Assembly (NCBI GenBank): GCA_034430555.1
Contig: DAOUEM010000470.1
Span: 1-8,158, forward strand
DNA length: 8,158 nt
Direction: 5' to 3'
Source of the DNA: DAOTXK01 sp034430555
GTDB lineage: Bacteria > Chloroflexota > Anaerolineae > Aggregatilineales > Ch27
A program made the position numbers and the translations under genes. Positions 1 through 7,262 of this stretch are shown here, piece by piece (within the stretch, counting starts at the first letter, position 1; every line of letters begins with the position of its first letter). The notes under the pieces are model-generated. The model had not been told where the DNA came from and ran no database searches. It worked only from the letters and a program-made list of their open reading frames with translations.

Positions 1-741
1 GATCTGCGTATTCTTGATCAACGAACTGACCAGTCCGCGGGTTGCCGGATCGAGCACCAGGTCGTTGACGCCCGCCTCTTTGATCTTGGGAGTCAGTTCG
101 GCCAGGTCGTCGAGGGTGCCCGCGGTGACGGCCAGGGATGCTTTGTGTTCCTTGGCCAGCGCGGTCATGGCTTCCCAGTTGTCGGCGTTGGCCGCGTAGA
201 TCAGCGGGTTCTCGCCGTCGATGGCCTGCAGACCGGCTTTCATCACATCCGGATCGGGGCTGATGAGAATGAGTGGGCGGGTGCTGGCCTCGCGCACCGC
301 ACCGATGGCAGCCGTGAAGGCCGCGGCATCGCCGGTGGATTCGACGGCGAATCCGTCCAGCGTCAGTTCAAGGCCGACGTAGTCAACCATGTAGGCGTCG
401 GCGGTAGCCACCTTCGCCTTGATATCGGCGGTGCTTTCGCTGTCGTGAATCCGGATGAACAGGCCCGGCCTGTTGTAAAATGTCTTCTCGTGACGGAACA
501 TCACGACCTCGTTGCCGACCTTGAACTCGTTCCCGTTGGCTTTGAGCGTGACCAGGCGCACCGGCGGCTCAGAAGCTTCCGAAAGCTGTTCTTTGGCTTC
601 GTCGCTGACGTGTGGGCAGGCGGAGAGCTCAACCTGTTTGGCGGCCAGCTTCATCGCGAAGGCCAGGCAGGTCGGAAAACCGCAGTCCTTGCAGTTGGTT
701 TGGGGCAGCAGTTTGTAAATCTGAATTCCTGAGAGTGCCAT
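1..741 (-). CDS. acsC: Corrinoid iron-sulfur protein large (gamma) subunit, 5' part; truncated by window edge
   Basis: The reading frame starts at ATG 741 and stays open for 247 codons to the left edge. AcsC is the large subunit of the cytoplasmic corrinoid iron-sulfur protein. It takes the methyl group from methyl-tetrahydrofolate through AcsE and hands it to the A cluster of AcsB. Seen here: the N-terminal motif NCKDCGFPTCLAF followed by SACP puts cysteines at residues 17, 20, 25 and 42, the spacing of the family's [4Fe-4S] domain that activates the cobalt. From about residue 60 the sequence looks like the TIM-barrel methyltransferase-like domain. The C-terminal cobalamin-binding domain, expected in a family of about 440 residues, lies outside the window. 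An AAGGAG ribosome binding site lies 8 bases before the start. The gap to acsD is 18 bases. Identity is very secure; only the 3' part is unseen. Confidence 0.95.
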   Translation of the reverse strand, partial: MALSGIQIYKLLPQTNCKDCGFPTCLAFAMKLAAKQVELSACPHVSDEAKEQLSEASEPPVRLVTLKANGNEFKVGNEVVMFRHEKTFYNRPGLFIRIHDSESTADIKAKVATADAYMVDYVGLELTLDGFAVESTGDAAAFTAAIGAVREASTRPLILISPDPDVMKAGLQAIDGENPLIYAANADNWEAMTALAKEHKASLAVTAGTLDDLAELTPKIKEAGVNDLVLDPATRGLVSSLIKNTQI

Positions 742-759
742 TGTTTGTTCTCCTTGCCC

Positions 760-1734
760 CTAGGCCATTTCCGGAACTGACATCAGATCGTCGATAGCCG
801 CCCGGACCCGCTTGATGCTTTCCGGGTGCCGCAGCACGACGATATCCGCGCCAGATTCGATCAACGTAACGGCGGTCAGCGTTTCCCAGGTGATGGCGCG
901 CTCTTGCCAGTCACCCCAGTTCTCCGGTACGCCTTCCCCGACTTTGGATTCCTTGGCTTTCCAGGTCTCAAAGCCGACGGAGACCGTCATGGGCAGCTGG
1001 GTCATCACGTCGCCTTGCAGAGCAGCCAGGCGCAGCCGCTCCATCACCGAGTAGCCGTATTCCATGCCATAACCAAGCGCCCCGGTCGTGGGGTCCATCA
1101 GGATGCGCTCCAGCGGCAGACCCATGTCCGTGATCAGGATGTTTAGCTGTTTAGAGAGGTTCACGTCCATCGGGGCGCGGGGGACAACCAGGTGCTCATT
1201 CGCCAGGGCACTGGCGACGATAGTCCGGTAGTTTTTGTCTTCGCAGATGCCCAGGGCAATACGCTCACCCTGAGTGGCATCGGCCACCGGGACGAGCAGT
1301 TCGTTGTCGGCATCGGCCTGGCCTGGCCCGTAAATCATCAGCGGCAGGCCGGTGGCGGCCACGGCAGCCTTGGCGGCGGCCACGGCGGCGTCCGGCTTGG
1401 TGGGGGCGCCGTCGGCATCGGTCAGGCTCAGCGCCAGCACTAGCAAGTCGGCGCCGGCTGCTTCGGCTGCTTTAGCCCAGGCGGCAGGATCGTTGGCCGC
1501 GTCGCCCCATACCTCCAGCAGAAGGGGCGACCAATCCTCTGGCCGGCGGTCCTTGATTTCCAGCGCTATCACGGGGCGATTGGGTATCTCGCCCTCAAAA
1601 TGCATATAGGGGAGCGTATTCTGGCCGCCCACAGTGATGGTGCTGGTACGAGTACCGCCTTCAGCCTCGGTTGCACCGATGGTCACTGTGCGTACCGTTC
1701 CGGTCCACTTGTCCTTCGGAATCTCGACAGGCAT
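760..1734 (-). CDS. acsD: Corrinoid iron-sulfur protein small (delta) subunit
   Basis: This 324-residue protein is the small subunit of the corrinoid iron-sulfur protein, a TIM-barrel partner of AcsC that helps hold and cover the cobamide during methyl transfer to acetyl-CoA synthase. Family hallmarks seen are the N-terminal GGTRTSTITVGGQNTLPY segment (residues 26-43), the EGEIPNRPVIALEI strand that follows, the MDPTTGALGYGMEYGYSVMER segment (213-233) and the C-terminal ADIVVLRHPESI (296-307). There are no cofactor cysteine motifs, as expected for this subunit. An alanine-rich stretch (117-127) is normal helix. The length fits bacterial AcsD. The start ATG lies 6 bases after the stop of the CBS gene, and its AAGGAG ribosome binding site is made by the last two codons of that gene, so translation is probably coupled. 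The archaeal homologue is CdhD; the gene order points to the bacterial form. Confidence 0.96.
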   Translation of the reverse strand: MPVEIPKDKWTGTVRTVTIGATEAEGGTRTSTITVGGQNTLPYMHFEGEIPNRPVIALEIKDRRPEDWSPLLLEVWGDAANDPAAWAKAAEAAGADLLVLALSLTDADGAPTKPDAAVAAAKAAVAATGLPLMIYGPGQADADNELLVPVADATQGERIALGICEDKNYRTIVASALANEHLVVPRAPMDVNLSKQLNILITDMGLPLERILMDPTTGALGYGMEYGYSVMERLRLAALQGDVMTQLPMTVSVGFETWKAKESKVGEGVPENWGDWQERAITWETLTAVTLIESGADIVVLRHPESIKRVRAAIDDLMSVPEMA

Positions 1735-1740
1735 ATGGTT

Positions 1741-2256
1741 TTACTCCTTACGAGGGTTGGCACGTTGTCGTGCCTCGTCCCGCTTCTGAAAGAACGATCC
1801 AAGCGGCAGATGTCGGTCGGCGTGAATGCCCAGCTCGCTCAAATCGTCACTATCACTAGCGCCTAGATGGCGCAGAATATGTGAATACGTCAATACTGCG
1901 GCAGGATAACCGATTCCGCCGGCATTGTGCATTAAAAAGAGGGCGCGCACACCCCTGTCCAGCATGATCTGGGCGGCGACACCGAGGGGGACCTCCGGCG
2001 GGATTTGCGGGATATCGGGCCGCATCAAGTCGTCGGCGACCAGCTCGCGGCAGTCGTCGCGACTGTAGGCGCTAACTAACTCGTCCTGGCTGACGATGCC
2101 GACGGCATGTCCCTGCTCATCAAGCACTACCAGCGCTTCGATGTTTTGCTGCAGAATCAGCCGGACAATATCGACGATGGGTGTGGCCGTCGTGCACGTT
2201 TGCACACCCACCGTCATCAGTTCTCGCACCAGCCTTGGCTCGGACTTCGGCGGCAC
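1741..2256 (-). CDS. Tandem CBS-domain protein embedded in the CODH/ACS operon
   Basis: This 171-residue protein consists mainly of two CBS domains. The first spans about residues 9-65 (LVRELMTVGVQTCTTATPIVD, then ALVVLDEQGHAVGIVSQDEL). The second spans about 70-131 (ELVADDLMRP, PLGVAAQIMLDRGVRALFL, AAVLTYSHILRHL). A charged tail of about 40 residues follows. There is no enzyme domain, signal peptide or membrane segment. CBS pairs commonly bind AMP, ADP, ATP or S-adenosylmethionine and signal energy state. The start is GTG at 2256, with GGAG 6 bases upstream, and no better start exists after the acsB stop 16 bases away. It lies between acsB and acsD in the same tight operon, so it may modulate, or report adenylate levels to, acetyl-CoA synthesis; that role is inferred. 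The fold assignment is secure and the function is unknown. It is not one of the classic acs genes. Confidence 0.9.
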   Translation of the reverse strand: MPPKSEPRLVRELMTVGVQTCTTATPIVDIVRLILQQNIEALVVLDEQGHAVGIVSQDELVSAYSRDDCRELVADDLMRPDIPQIPPEVPLGVAAQIMLDRGVRALFLMHNAGGIGYPAAVLTYSHILRHLGASDSDDLSELGIHADRHLPLGSFFQKRDEARQRANPRKE

Positions 2257-2272
2257 AGGTTTCTCCGGTCGC

Positions 2273-4546
2273 TTAGAATATGGGGTCCATAACCAGCGCC
2301 GGATGGCTGTGCGCTTCCATCCAGGCCAGCAGTTCTTCGACCGTGTTGACCTCCCGTTCGTCAGCGATTTTGTCCAGCAGGTCAGGTTCGCCTTCGCGTT
2401 TGGCTGATACCTGTAACTCGTCGCCCATCGTTTCCTTGAGCACGCTGCTCATCCATACCACGCGTTTAAAGCCACCGTCGGCGGAGATAAACTTGGGGCT
2501 GGTCAGGTAAAACTTACCAACGCCCATCACGCCAGGCGTCTGCATGCCGCCGCCTGCCATACCGGCCAGGGTGCTGAAGGTCATGCCGGCCGGTGTCAAG
2601 GACGTGTCTTCGCGGCTGACCACCATCACGCCGTTGCACTCAGGGATGAGCATCACGATACACTCGAAGCAGCCGCAGGCTGTCATCGGGTTCTCCATGA
2701 TGGAGTACATGGCGACTTCCTCGACGGTGCCATGCGATCCGACCTTGGCGTAGTCGTTGGTGCCTTCCCAGTAACCCTTGTCCCCATCGATTAACGTGCC
2801 CAGCTTGATGGGCTGGTTGGGGCCGGTGGGATTAATGCTGAAGGACGCTTTACAGTCCAGCCAGTTGTAAGCGCCGCACAGGCCCAGTCGCTCCGGGCTG
2901 ACGATGCACACGTGGTCCGGGGCAAACGACTGGCACAACGTGCAGCTGTAGAACACGTCCACGGCGTCGTCGGTCAGGTCTTCCAGACGTTTGTTGCGGT
3001 AGTCGTAGGCTTTGCGGGCTTTTTCTAGCCATTGTTGCAGCGGCTCGGGGTCGCTGTAGATGGTCACCTGCACCTTATCCACGATGGCGCCAAAGTCGGA
3101 GTGGAAGCGGGCGTGCAAGATTTTGCCGAAATGCTCCAGGGTAAACCCTTTGTCGGCAGCATTGTTGGAGATGCGCACCCAGGCGATATCGCGCTGGCCG
3201 ATGTGCTGAATGCCGGAAGCCCCGTTGATGAAGTAGTGCACCTGGCGCTCCAGCACCGGCTCGAAGTCTTCCTGCATTTGCCGGCCCGCTACCTGGATGA
3301 CGATGGCCAGGTCCATGCTGCCCTGCGGCTCGATATCCTCGAAGTCTGGGCCGACCACGGTGATCTGTCCGTCGTTAACCTCGTCCATCGGCGCCATGTG
3401 CAGGTACTCGAAACAGCGCGAGTACTTGCCGCCGAACTCGATGCGCATGTCGGCCTTGCGGACGACTTCGCCTTCAAACGCCGAGCCGTAGGGTACGGGC
3501 ACCGGTACATCCGCCACCTTGACCTTCACCCCGCGTACCTCGATGCACTTTTGCACCAGGCGCTCGGCGCGCTCCATGTCGTCCGCGCCTTCGATCTCGT
3601 TGAAAGGCATACTGACGACGTGCTCGTAGGTGGTGATGCCGGTGGGCAGGATTTCCGGGATGATCGTGTCGGCGATCACCGGGAAGCCGAAGTTGATAGC
3701 GCCGGCTGCCGCGGCGTATTTGAGGTCGTCGACTTCGCCCAGGGCCAGCACAAAGGCGAACACGCGCTCCCGGTTGTACAGCAGGATGTTGCGCGCCTGG
3801 CCCGCTTTAAGGCCGCCGAAGGTCAGTGCCGAGCGCGTGGCGAACCCGAGCGCGTAGATGGCGCTGAGAGTGTCGGTGCCAAAGGGCACGGTATAGGTGT
3901 CATAACCAAGCTCGACGCCCTCTTCGTTCAACTGGTGGATGATGCTCCGCCCGTTGACATTGCCGGAGAGGAAGGTCAGAATGTTACGGCGCTGCAATTC
4001 GCGCACGATCTTCACGGCCACTTCGTTAGACTTGGCCGCTCCGACGATGGCGGCGAAACCGGGCATACGGCCATCCACCAGTTGGATGCCCCAGGAGCGG
4101 AGCTGGATATCGTCGATCGGGCCGTTCAGGTGGCCGACCAGCCTATCGCCGTTGCTGGAGTATGAAGTACCGCCGGCCAGCTCGAAGCCGGGCATCGGCT
4201 CCGGCTGCAAGTCGTACACGAACCGGATGGCTTCGATGATTTCGGCGGCCAGCAAAGTAGCCATGCCGCTGTCCAGTGTCTCGCCCAGGTAGGGCGTCCA
4301 GTGCTGTTGAGATGGCACCGGGTGTAGGAGCTGCCGGGCATGGCGAATCACTGGTTTGAGCTGGCCCAGGGTCTCCACTTCCTGCCCGGTCATGCCGAGA
4401 ATCAGGGGAAGGTAATACGCTGTATTGGGGAAGATAACCGCTGTATCCGGCCCTTTCTCGGCCAGCGCTTTCTGCAGCATCATCTCTGCTTCTGTTACGA
4501 GCGCGTTTGCGCCGCGAATGGCGCGTGTTGCGATATAGCGTGACAT
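2273..4546 (-). CDS. acsB: Acetyl-CoA synthase, CODH/ACS beta subunit
   Basis: AcsB condenses CO from CooS, a methyl group from the corrinoid protein and CoA into acetyl-CoA at the nickel-containing A cluster. The protein has 757 residues from ATG 4546. The A-cluster motif is intact: cysteines 535, 538, 547 and 557 (C-x2-C-x8-C-x9-C, in SCTLCQSFAPDHVC...LGLCGA) hold the [4Fe-4S] cluster and bridge the proximal nickel. The C624-G625-C626 motif binds the distal nickel. F541, three residues after the bridging cysteine, corresponds to the pocket phenylalanine (F512) of the Moorella enzyme. The N-terminal domain of about 310 residues that docks on CooS and carries the CO tunnel is present; archaeal CdhC lacks it, so this is the bacterial form. 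An upstream ATG at 4603 would overlap cooS and has no ribosome binding site, so 4546 is preferred. The gap to cooS is 11 bases. Confidence 0.98.
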   Translation of the reverse strand: MSRYIATRAIRGANALVTEAEMMLQKALAEKGPDTAVIFPNTAYYLPLILGMTGQEVETLGQLKPVIRHARQLLHPVPSQQHWTPYLGETLDSGMATLLAAEIIEAIRFVYDLQPEPMPGFELAGGTSYSSNGDRLVGHLNGPIDDIQLRSWGIQLVDGRMPGFAAIVGAAKSNEVAVKIVRELQRRNILTFLSGNVNGRSIIHQLNEEGVELGYDTYTVPFGTDTLSAIYALGFATRSALTFGGLKAGQARNILLYNRERVFAFVLALGEVDDLKYAAAAGAINFGFPVIADTIIPEILPTGITTYEHVVSMPFNEIEGADDMERAERLVQKCIEVRGVKVKVADVPVPVPYGSAFEGEVVRKADMRIEFGGKYSRCFEYLHMAPMDEVNDGQITVVGPDFEDIEPQGSMDLAIVIQVAGRQMQEDFEPVLERQVHYFINGASGIQHIGQRDIAWVRISNNAADKGFTLEHFGKILHARFHSDFGAIVDKVQVTIYSDPEPLQQWLEKARKAYDYRNKRLEDLTDDAVDVFYSCTLCQSFAPDHVCIVSPERLGLCGAYNWLDCKASFSINPTGPNQPIKLGTLIDGDKGYWEGTNDYAKVGSHGTVEEVAMYSIMENPMTACGCFECIVMLIPECNGVMVVSREDTSLTPAGMTFSTLAGMAGGGMQTPGVMGVGKFYLTSPKFISADGGFKRVVWMSSVLKETMGDELQVSAKREGEPDLLDKIADEREVNTVEELLAWMEAHSHPALVMDPIF

Positions 4547-4554
4547 AGATGTAT

Positions 4555-4560
4555 CTCCTA
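4555..4560 (-). promoter_or_regulatory. Ribosome binding site of acsB overlapping the cooS stop codon
   Basis: The minus strand reads TAGGAG here: the first three bases are the cooS stop codon and AGGAG is a strong Shine-Dalgarno core 8 bases before ATG 4546. It fixes the acsB start over the alternative at 4603 and implies that a ribosome ending cooS can pass directly to acsB, keeping the two subunits near equal amounts. Confidence 0.8.
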
Positions 4561-6579
4561 CCTGTTCGGCATACCGTAAAGAGCCGCCTGGCGCTCGGCC
4601 CACGGAAGCTCTTCCAGTTCGTGGATGCGGTCATCGCCACTGCGACCAAAGCGCGTAGGATCGTATTCAGGTAGCCCCAGCGCAGCGCGTTTCTTATCGA
4701 TATGTTCTAGTGTCAAACGGATCGTCTCGTCCGCGTCGTCGACGAACTCCAGTTTACCGCCGTAAAGTTTTTCCCAGTCCTCGCTGATGAATTGCTCCAC
4801 CAGGGCGCTGTCAGGCACTTTGTCGGGCATACCGCTGACAGGATTTGCCCCACTCATGATGACGTATGCGCCGGAGGCCACGCAATAGGTGGCGATGGAC
4901 AGCGCTTTTTCGCTCATCCATTCCGGCGCCAGGCCAACAGCCGGCACCTGGTCGATGTCGTCGCCCAGGCCGCCTTCCTCGACCACCTGTGTGAGCACGG
5001 TCAGGATGCGGCTGTTATCGACGCACGACCCCATGTGCAGCACTGGCGGGATGCCGATGGTCTCGCAGATTTCGCGCAAGCCCGGCCCGACCTGATCCAG
5101 GTCCAGTCCGGTCTCGCCGAGCAGCAGTCCCTGCTTGGCGCAGGCAATGGAGCTGCATCCGGTTTCGACAATCAACACGTCCTGTTTGAGCAGTTCTTTG
5201 GTGATGCGGGTGTGCATGAAGTCGTGTTGAGTGCGCGGGTTGTTGCAGCCGACGATGGCCGCCACGCCACGAATGCGCCCGGACATGACTGCGTCGTTCA
5301 GCGGGCGGAAGGAGCCGCGATAAGTGCCGCCCAGCATATAGTTGATGTATTCGTGTGAAAATCCAGGGACCAGGTCTGAACGCCCGTCGGGAATCTGCGT
5401 CTCGCCCCGGTTCTTATAGTTGTCGATGGCGCGGCGCAGGATGTCTTTGGCAATGAGCATCGCGTGGTGCTCTTCAAATTCGATGTGTGTCGCCCCTTTG
5501 ATTTTCACCTTAGGTGAGGTGGTGATGATCTCGGTGTGGAAGTTATCCGCTAATCCGGCTATTGCCTGCATGATGCACTGCACGTCCACGACCATCGCTT
5601 CGACCGCGCCCGTGAGGATCGCCAGCTCCTGCTGGAGGAAGTTACCCGCCGCCGGGATGCCCTGACGCATCAGGATTTCGTTGGCGGTGCAGCAGATGCC
5701 GGATATTTGGATGCCTTTCGCGCCGTTGGCTTGGGCGTATTCGATCATCTCCGGCAACTGCGAGGCGGCTACGATCATCTCGCTGAGCGTCGGCTCATGT
5801 CCGTGCACGACCACGTTGACCATGTCATCCTTGAGGACGCCCAGGTTGGCTTGTCCCAGGACCGGCGCTGGCGTTCCGAACAGGATATCCGAAACGTCGG
5901 TGGCGATCATACTGCCTCCCCATCCATCGCCGATGGCTGTGCGGATGGCGTGCTGGAGGATGTGCTCCGCGTCCTGGTCGTCGCCGACGTGCGTGCGGTG
6001 CAGCACCTCGACTATCTCGCGGTCTACGCCGCGCGGCATGACGCCTCGTTCTCTCCACAACTTCTTGCGTTTCTCCGGAGCGCGGACGGTCGGCGCCACT
6101 TCGCCATGTTGCTGCCCAAATTGAGAGATGTACAGGTCGGCCAGGTCGTTGGCGATCTCCTCCGGCGCACGCCCTTCGATTGGGATGTCGTACATGGCGG
6201 CAATGTTGCGCAGCTTGGCTACATCACGAATCTTGTAGTCTTCCGTCTCGCCATTGGCGACAGCCTTCAGCGTTTCGGCCATGCCACGCCCATGATCGGA
6301 GTGCGCGGCAGCACCGCCAGCGATGGCGCGGATCAGGTTGCGGGCCTGGATGGTGTCGATAGTGGCCCCGCAGACGCCGGTCTGGCCGTCTTTGGTCAGC
6401 CGGCAGGGTCCCATGCTGCAAATCTTGCAGCACATCCCTGTCGACCCGATGGGGCAGGCAGCCATGTCATCTGCCCGGCTGAAGGCCGTACCGATACCGA
6501 GGTCTTCGGCGCGAATTAGCATCTGTCGAGCGGCGGGATCAATGCTGCTTTCCTCTATGGTGCGTTTTTTCTTGGCCAT
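4558..6579 (-). CDS. cooS: Ni-Fe carbon monoxide dehydrogenase catalytic subunit (CODH/ACS alpha subunit, AcsA/CooS)
   Basis: This 673-residue enzyme interconverts CO2 and CO with low-potential electrons and feeds CO to AcsB. It is a cytoplasmic dimer. All cluster ligands are visible. C42 and C50 would hold the intersubunit D cluster. C51, C54, C59 and C70 fit the B cluster (motif CCKICSMGPCR...GVCGA). The C cluster has H261 (HGHEPT), C296 or C297 (GICCT), C335 (VDVQC), C445 (VGCNNPR), C475 (ETGCSS) and C519 (HMGSC). The acid-base residues H93/H96 (AAHSDHGRG) and K558 (MSEKAL) are also there. The tail after about 635 is a short charged extension. ATG 6579 is chosen because GGGG of the ribosome binding site is 8 bases away; a TTG directly before it at 6582 would be only 5 bases away. 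The gene is also called acsA when paired with acsB, as here. It is probably active. Confidence 0.98.
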   Translation of the reverse strand: MAKKKRTIEESSIDPAARQMLIRAEDLGIGTAFSRADDMAACPIGSTGMCCKICSMGPCRLTKDGQTGVCGATIDTIQARNLIRAIAGGAAAHSDHGRGMAETLKAVANGETEDYKIRDVAKLRNIAAMYDIPIEGRAPEEIANDLADLYISQFGQQHGEVAPTVRAPEKRKKLWRERGVMPRGVDREIVEVLHRTHVGDDQDAEHILQHAIRTAIGDGWGGSMIATDVSDILFGTPAPVLGQANLGVLKDDMVNVVVHGHEPTLSEMIVAASQLPEMIEYAQANGAKGIQISGICCTANEILMRQGIPAAGNFLQQELAILTGAVEAMVVDVQCIMQAIAGLADNFHTEIITTSPKVKIKGATHIEFEEHHAMLIAKDILRRAIDNYKNRGETQIPDGRSDLVPGFSHEYINYMLGGTYRGSFRPLNDAVMSGRIRGVAAIVGCNNPRTQHDFMHTRITKELLKQDVLIVETGCSSIACAKQGLLLGETGLDLDQVGPGLREICETIGIPPVLHMGSCVDNSRILTVLTQVVEEGGLGDDIDQVPAVGLAPEWMSEKALSIATYCVASGAYVIMSGANPVSGMPDKVPDSALVEQFISEDWEKLYGGKLEFVDDADETIRLTLEHIDKKRAALGLPEYDPTRFGRSGDDRIHELEELPWAERQAALYGMPNR

Positions 6580-6587
6580 CAATGTAT

Positions 6588-6594
6588 CCCCTTA
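6588..6594 (-). promoter_or_regulatory. Ribosome binding site of cooS overlapping the upstream stop codon
   Basis: The minus strand reads TAAGGGG: TAA ends the HMA-like gene and AAGGGG is the ribosome binding site, 8 bases before ATG 6579. The spacing favours that ATG over the TTG at 6582 and couples cooS to the small upstream gene. Confidence 0.65.
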
Positions 6595-6984
6595 GTTTTC
6601 AGTCGTGGCGCGGATGGGACCCATGCCGGGGCAGGGCCAGAGTGGACGCCCAATGCTTTGGACTTCTTGTGCGAAGCCCACGACTTGCTGCGTCTGCTCG
6701 TATGCGGCGGTGTGGCGGAAGAATATGCTGGCATCTTCCTGCCCGTAAGCGGCTGCCCCTGTTTCCAGCGGCAATGGTAGTTCTTCCATGTAGCCAGCTT
6801 CTTCCAGCTTGGCTTTGATGGTGTCTGGCGTGATCTGGTTAGGTTCGTAAGTCACCTGGGCGACCTGAAAGCAACTGCTGGCCTGAACCGCACTGATGCC
6901 GGGTTCCGCCAGCAATATACGCCTGACTTCAATCACGTGGTGATCGCCGTACATCGTGAGCAGGGTCAGGGTGAGAGTTTCCAT
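6592..6984 (-). CDS. Small protein with a degenerate HMA (heavy-metal-associated)-like domain, first gene of the CODH/ACS operon
   Basis: This 130-residue protein leads the operon. Residues 3-66 follow the HMA/copper-chaperone pattern: strand TLTLLTMYG, helix HHVIEVRRILLAEPGI, strands AVQASSCFQVAQVTYEP, then TPDTIKAKLEEAGYMEEL, which matches the usual ending 'iixaieeaGY'. The CxxC metal site expected just after strand one is missing; GDHHV (13-17) stands there, so H15 and H16 could be alternative ligands. Other cysteines are C38 and C118, the latter in a C-terminal WPCPGMGP motif (116-123). Residues 70-113 are not recognised. The stop is 12 bases before cooS. By position it could be a nickel or cluster-assembly helper for CooS/AcsB or a regulator; this is inference. 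No cooC maturation ATPase is seen in the window. ATG 6984 has only a modest AAAGG ribosome site about 9 bases upstream. It is very likely a real gene, but the fold call is moderate. Confidence 0.72.
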   Translation of the reverse strand: METLTLTLLTMYGDHHVIEVRRILLAEPGISAVQASSCFQVAQVTYEPNQITPDTIKAKLEEAGYMEELPLPLETGAAAYGQEDASIFFRHTAAYEQTQQVVGFAQEVQSIGRPLWPCPGMGPIRATTEN

Positions 6985-7139
6985 ATACGTCTGCCTTTAC
7001 TAGTAGGTGCAACTGGCGCTGTACCTGGCCGTATGCAGCTCTGGACAGCAGGGGTAGCGGGAATGACCTATCATCGATACATCCGTCTGGATGCACAGTA
7101 ACCAGCAGCGCGGTGCAGTTCCAAGAGACCTGCCTGACC

Positions 7140-7184
7140 AAAAAAGAAAGCCGCAGAGAGTAAGGAGGCTACTCTCCCCTAGCC
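7140..7184 (-). terminator. Candidate attenuator/terminator hairpins in the CODH/ACS leader
   Basis: On the minus strand GAGAGTA (7176-7170) and TACTCTC (7162-7156) form a perfect 7-bp stem with a 7-base loop. After a 6-base gap comes TTTCTTTTTT (7149-7140). A second stem, GGCTA (7184-7180) with TAGCC (7171-7167), uses part of the same bases, so the two cannot form together. A third, short pairing of AGCC (7170-7167) with GGCT (7152-7149) would sit right against the T-tract. Overlapping alternative stems before a T-run inside a long leader resemble an attenuator. The main stem is AT-containing and not adjacent to the T-run, so it may be weak or fortuitous. I could not match it to a known riboswitch class. 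Confidence 0.35.
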
Positions 7185-7233
7185 AATCAGGGTTAACATA
7201 TTGGATTGTAAAACTATAGATTTCTCCTCCCCT

Positions 7234-7262
7234 ATGTTGGTATTTCATATGAGATACGTCAA
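7234..7262 (-). promoter_or_regulatory. Candidate promoter for the CODH/ACS operon
   Basis: Minus strand TTGACG (7262-7257, 5 of 6 to the -35 consensus), a 17-base spacer, then CAACAT (7239-7234, 3 of 6 to the -10 consensus). The good -35 with a poor -10 would suit a promoter that needs an activator. Transcription would begin near 7227, giving a leader of about 240 bases. An alternative -10, TATAGT at 7219-7214, has only a poor -35 (CCAACA) 16 bases before it. Confidence 0.4.

Noticed and set aside
145..732. Plus-strand open frame of 195 codons opposite acsC
   Set aside because: The minus-strand frame encodes AcsC with its Fe-S cysteines and a good ribosome binding site, so the plus-strand frame is its complement.
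3032..4165. Long plus-strand open frame of 377 codons opposite acsB
   Set aside because: It is antisense to a clearly identified gene with intact active-site residues, is rich in His, Asp, Val and Ala as expected of a GC-rich shadow frame, and matches no family I recognise.
4547..4603. Upstream ATG start for acsB at 4603
   Set aside because: It overlaps the end of cooS, gives 19 extra residues that do not look like AcsB, and has no ribosome binding site, while ATG 4546 has AGGAG 8 bases away.
5707..6519. Plus-strand open frame of 270 codons opposite cooS
   Set aside because: Shadow of the cooS reading frame; no ribosome binding site and no family features.
7100..7185. Possible yybP-ykoY (manganese) riboswitch, because GGGGAGAGTAG on the minus strand resembles its GGGGAGUAG start
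   Set aside because: The signature is interrupted by two extra bases and the other conserved parts could not be found on the same strand in the right order.
7179..7199. Six-codon minus-strand leader peptide (MLTLIG, stop in the first hairpin)
   Set aside because: Its place just before the hairpins is suggestive, but it has no ribosome binding site and no run of regulatory codons.
7000..7248. Minus-strand open frame of 82 codons in the leader region
   Set aside because: No ribosome binding site before ATG 7248, unusual composition rich in Cys, Tyr and Trp, and no recognisable domain; it overlaps the hairpin region.
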